Origin: Ostrinia nubilalis
Lineage: Eukaryota > Arthropoda > Insecta > Lepidoptera > Crambidae
Assembly (NCBI RefSeq): GCF_963855985.1
Contig: NC_087106.1
Location: 4,385,001-4,449,000 of the forward strand
Length of the DNA: 64,000 nucleotides
Direction of reading: 5' to 3'
The notes under the pieces are model-generated. The model worked only from the letters and a program-made list of their open reading frames with translations, did not search any database and was not told the origin of the DNA. The position numbers and the translations under genes were made by a program. This document shows positions 61,266 through 64,000 of the stretch, piece by piece (position 1 is the stretch's first letter; the number at the start of each line of letters is the position of its first letter).

Positions 61266-62237
61266 TTTAACCACAAATTATTCTTAACATAAAAATGATA
61301 ATGTTTTTTTTATTCATAAAAAGACCACAATCGCACCTGGTCTTAAGTGAGTTGCAGTCTGGGATGTCATTCTTAGTTAAAAAACCCTTTTTTGGTGCTT
61401 GAAAGACCAAAAACTAATTAATTTTATGATTCATATAGGGCCCTGACCATATGAATCACGCACAGATAAATCAGTTTTTTGCCTAAAATCGAGCAAAACT
61501 CGTCATACATACAGACTACAGTGTTGTCATTTTTCTACATGAATATATAACCCAAAAGCATCACAAGAAAGACAGATTAGATTTTTAATGCAATAATGTA
61601 ATTTTATAAAGTAGGCATTGTAATCAGCATGCCACCTGAACCAAGCACAGATGAATCAAGTATTTGCCTTCGTCACACCGGGTTCTAAGCCAACCAGCTC
61701 CACGTCTGCCTTCTAGCTCATCCGTTGCAAGATGGGCTTGCCTCCACGCCAGAAACCAGACTCTCATGATTAAAACCTGACCAGTTATGGTCAAGAACAG
61801 CTCACGCCATATGAATCAGTATTTTATGCCGGACACTGCTTATTTATTTTTTTGCGAACAAACTAACTTAATTAAAATTATGACACATTTTTTTTGTAGA
61901 AGGACAACTCATTAGCTTTCGAAATAATTTTAATCTATATTGATATATCAAAAGGAAAATGCTACATCAACTATTTTGTTCCGGAAAATGGCTAACGGAC
62001 ACACCATATGAATCAGAGAATCATACTTCAAATATTTTTATGTTGTATAAAGACAGCAATTATGTCAAAAATGTAATTTGCGCCAGATAGGGCTATAGCT
62101 AAGCTATACGAAAAAAAATATTGCATGCCATTTTGTTAGTTGGTTACAGAACTATACCCAAAGACATCGAAAATTCTGCCTCCGAAGAAATACCCTAAAT
62201 AACACTTCAATGTTAAGATTTAGTTAAATAGATGCAA
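61266..62237. other. No gene recognised; CATATGAATCA motif region
   Basis: Contains ACCATATGAATCACGCAC (61447), AGATGAATCAAG (61648), GCCATATGAATCAG (61806) and ACCATATGAATCAGAG (62003). Otherwise no element ends or coding sequence. Confidence 0.5.
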
Positions 62238-62509
62238 CTAGCTCGATCTGGGGGCACGGCAGTGCCCCCGCCAAGTCGAGCGCGAAGCAAACACTGCCGT
62301 ACCATCCTTTACTGGAACCGCCGCATTTTCAGGCCCCTATTTGAGAACCTCTGGATAAGACCAGAACGCAGAAATTTTCGTCATCTAGTAAGCTATAATC
62401 ACATACTTAAAATCCAAAATTTCAAGTCTGTAGGTCATTTAGTTACGAAGTTAAGCGAAAGCAAAGTTTCGCATTTACGACACTCACTCACTCACTCACT
62501 CACTGATGA
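62238..62509 (-). mobile_element. Helitron-like element with strong 3' hairpin
   Basis: On the minus strand the end is GGGGGCAC-TGCC-GTGCCCCC (62269-62250, 8-bp perfect stem), eight bases, then CTAG (62241-62238) and T. The 5' end may be A|TCATCAGTGAGTGAGTG at 62509, next to a (CACT)n run (62481-62504). Spacing of hairpin to CTAG fits Helitrons. No Rep/helicase, so non-autonomous. Confidence 0.65.
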
Positions 62510-62961
62510 TCATCAAAATAGAACTAGTAGGTACTTCTCATAAACTCAGAGAGCTGAAATTTGGTAGGTACAGAGTTAGGGTTTAATGGCCACATAAAGG
62601 GAAAACTATAAAAACTAGGAAAATCGAAGATCTGGAGTAACACCACATTCATAATACTACTCCGGCACCGTGGTGTTCGCCTGTATCGCTCACCGCTAGA
62701 TGGCGCTAGCACTAGCAAGCGGTGTCCAGATTTGTTTCCTTTCTAGAGAAAGTCATCGATTAAGTTGAATGTTGTGTAATTTGCATTTCGTTGATTTCGT
62801 TTATTATATTGTAAGGTTCGCTAAGGTTATGTTATTAAAACAATTCTGATTCGTTGTGTCCATTTTAAAGGTCGTTGAGTTTATTTGTGTAATATCGTAA
62901 AAAAATGTCGATAAAACGACGTTAAATAATTTTGCCACGTTCTATAAAAAGAAGTGAAATC

Positions 62962-63458
62962 CCACCAAAAACATTCTGTAAAAAACTAGCCAAGTCTCGA
63001 TGGAGCTGCTTATTTATCTCTAAAAAGTAATGAAATCTAGACAAAGTCGTGCCAAGTCTATGGTTCCTTACTGCGAATTCTTTATTATTATAGTTAATGT
63101 TGTGTGACTTGGCCGTTGAACAATCTTTATTAAGATAATCATACATAAGTATTATAAATACGCAGCTTTACTGAACCTACAATTGAATGGTTATTGTTGA
63201 ATCAACGTTTTCCAAGTGGCAATTTTCCATCGTCAATGGGTAGCGGTTCTGGCGACAGATTGGTGCAATGGTGTCATGGAGCACCTGGTTTTGTCACCCT
63301 TCAACGGCCAAGTCACACAACATTAACTATAATAATAAAGAAATCGCAGTAAGGAACCATAGACTTGGCACGACTTTGTCTAGATTTCATTACTTTTTAG
63401 AGATAAATAAGCAGCTCCATCGAGACTTGGCTAGTATTTTACAGAATGTTTTTGGTGG
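62962..63458. repeat. Inverted duplication: 159-bp arms, 179-bp spacer
   Basis: 62962-63120 and 63300-63458 are inverted copies with few differences (CCACCAAAAACATTCTGTAA ... GACTTGGCCGTTGAA). Both show the same short frame (NYNNKE..VRNHRLGTTLSRFH). No known repeat family recognised and no TSD at the outer ends. Confidence 0.85.
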
Positions 63459-64000
63459 TAAACCTTAGCTGAGAAGTTGCTAGTCTGTTGCTGCAAGTTA
63501 ATCTTGAAATTTCTCAAATGCAGTCGAACTATTTGTTTAATAGGTATTGAACTATCAAACTAATGGTTCAAAGATAACTTATCTAAGATAGATTAGGTAT
63601 TGAAACCCATAATAACTCAATACATACTAATTCATTAATCGAAAAAAAAAAAGGAAATAGGCATATAACTGAGTTGCCTTAATTGAGTTTGACCGAGTTG
63701 GCATAATAGTGACATAACATGTTTCTATTGTGTAAATAATCTAATCTTAACATTATGATGATCATTCTATATGTTTTATGATGATCATTGGGAGAATCTT
63801 ATGATTAGCAGCGAACGTCCTATGAGTAAAATAATGATGATGATGATGAATCTTAGCAGCCCACAAAATACCTATAAATTATCTATAGGTAAGTTCGTAG
63901 CTAACAAGAACGTTACGTAGATATTGTCTAAACAATTTTCAGAAAATAAATGAAAATATTGACTTTATACTAAACACAAACTAAATTATATCTTTAACAA
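63459..64000. other. No gene recognised; decayed RTE tail
   Basis: 63780-63848 reads GATCATTGGGAGAATCTTAT, GCAGCGAACGTCCTATGAGT and (ATG)n, a worn RTE 3' end on the plus strand. The rest is AT-rich. Confidence 0.5.

Noticed and set aside
62922..63468. Matching open frames on opposite strands (NHRLGTTLSRFHYFLEINKQ)
   Set aside because: They are the two arms of the inverted duplication; no family resemblance and no gene context.

Overview
This is eukaryotic, AT-rich, intron-rich and repeat-rich nuclear DNA. The RTE retroposon tails ending in (TGATGA)n, tRNA-headed SINEs, Helitron-like elements ending in CTAG after a CGCGG hairpin, and TTA/TAA-flanked MITEs together point to a moth or butterfly (Lepidoptera). 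The species cannot be told from the sequence alone.

One host gene is clearly present. On the minus strand, 14 coding exons between 42917 and 6179 join in a consistent reading phase into 692 open codons of a TRPC-type cation channel. It most resembles the insect photoreceptor channel TRP. It has N-terminal ankyrin repeats, a TRPC zinc motif (H199, C203, C205, C208), six membrane segments, and a pore with an aspartate (D644) where fly TRP has its Ca2+-selectivity aspartate. The 3' end, starting with the TRP-box exon, lies before position 1. Two possible first coding exons exist, at 42917 and 43912.

The most unusual feature of the gene is that four exons (2, 5, 6 and 10) are each followed, on the 3' intron side, by decayed copies of themselves. 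Exon 6 is followed by six copies in a 170-bp tandem array, mostly frameshifted but with splice donors retained.

The introns and flanks are filled with transposons. Positions 1-4640 hold a large inverted-repeat element with a nested hAT element (8-bp TSD), which itself holds an RTE LINE. Positions 22626-25152 hold a fold-back element with a zinc-finger transposase remnant. Positions 32694-33217 hold a long-TIR MITE. Positions 36856-37940 hold a Jockey-type LINE interrupted by a SINE. At 42154-42359 a tRNA-like sequence is split by a MITE. Positions 48598-49517 hold a second hAT element with its dimerisation domain and an exact 8-bp TSD. Positions 50774-52861 hold a fold-back element carrying a C-rich minisatellite. 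From 53 kb to the end there are only repeats, MITEs, a Helitron end and a 159-bp inverted duplication; no host gene was recognised there. Several near-perfect short palindromes with tiny loops (17-32 bp arms, mostly 4-nt loops) are scattered through the window.
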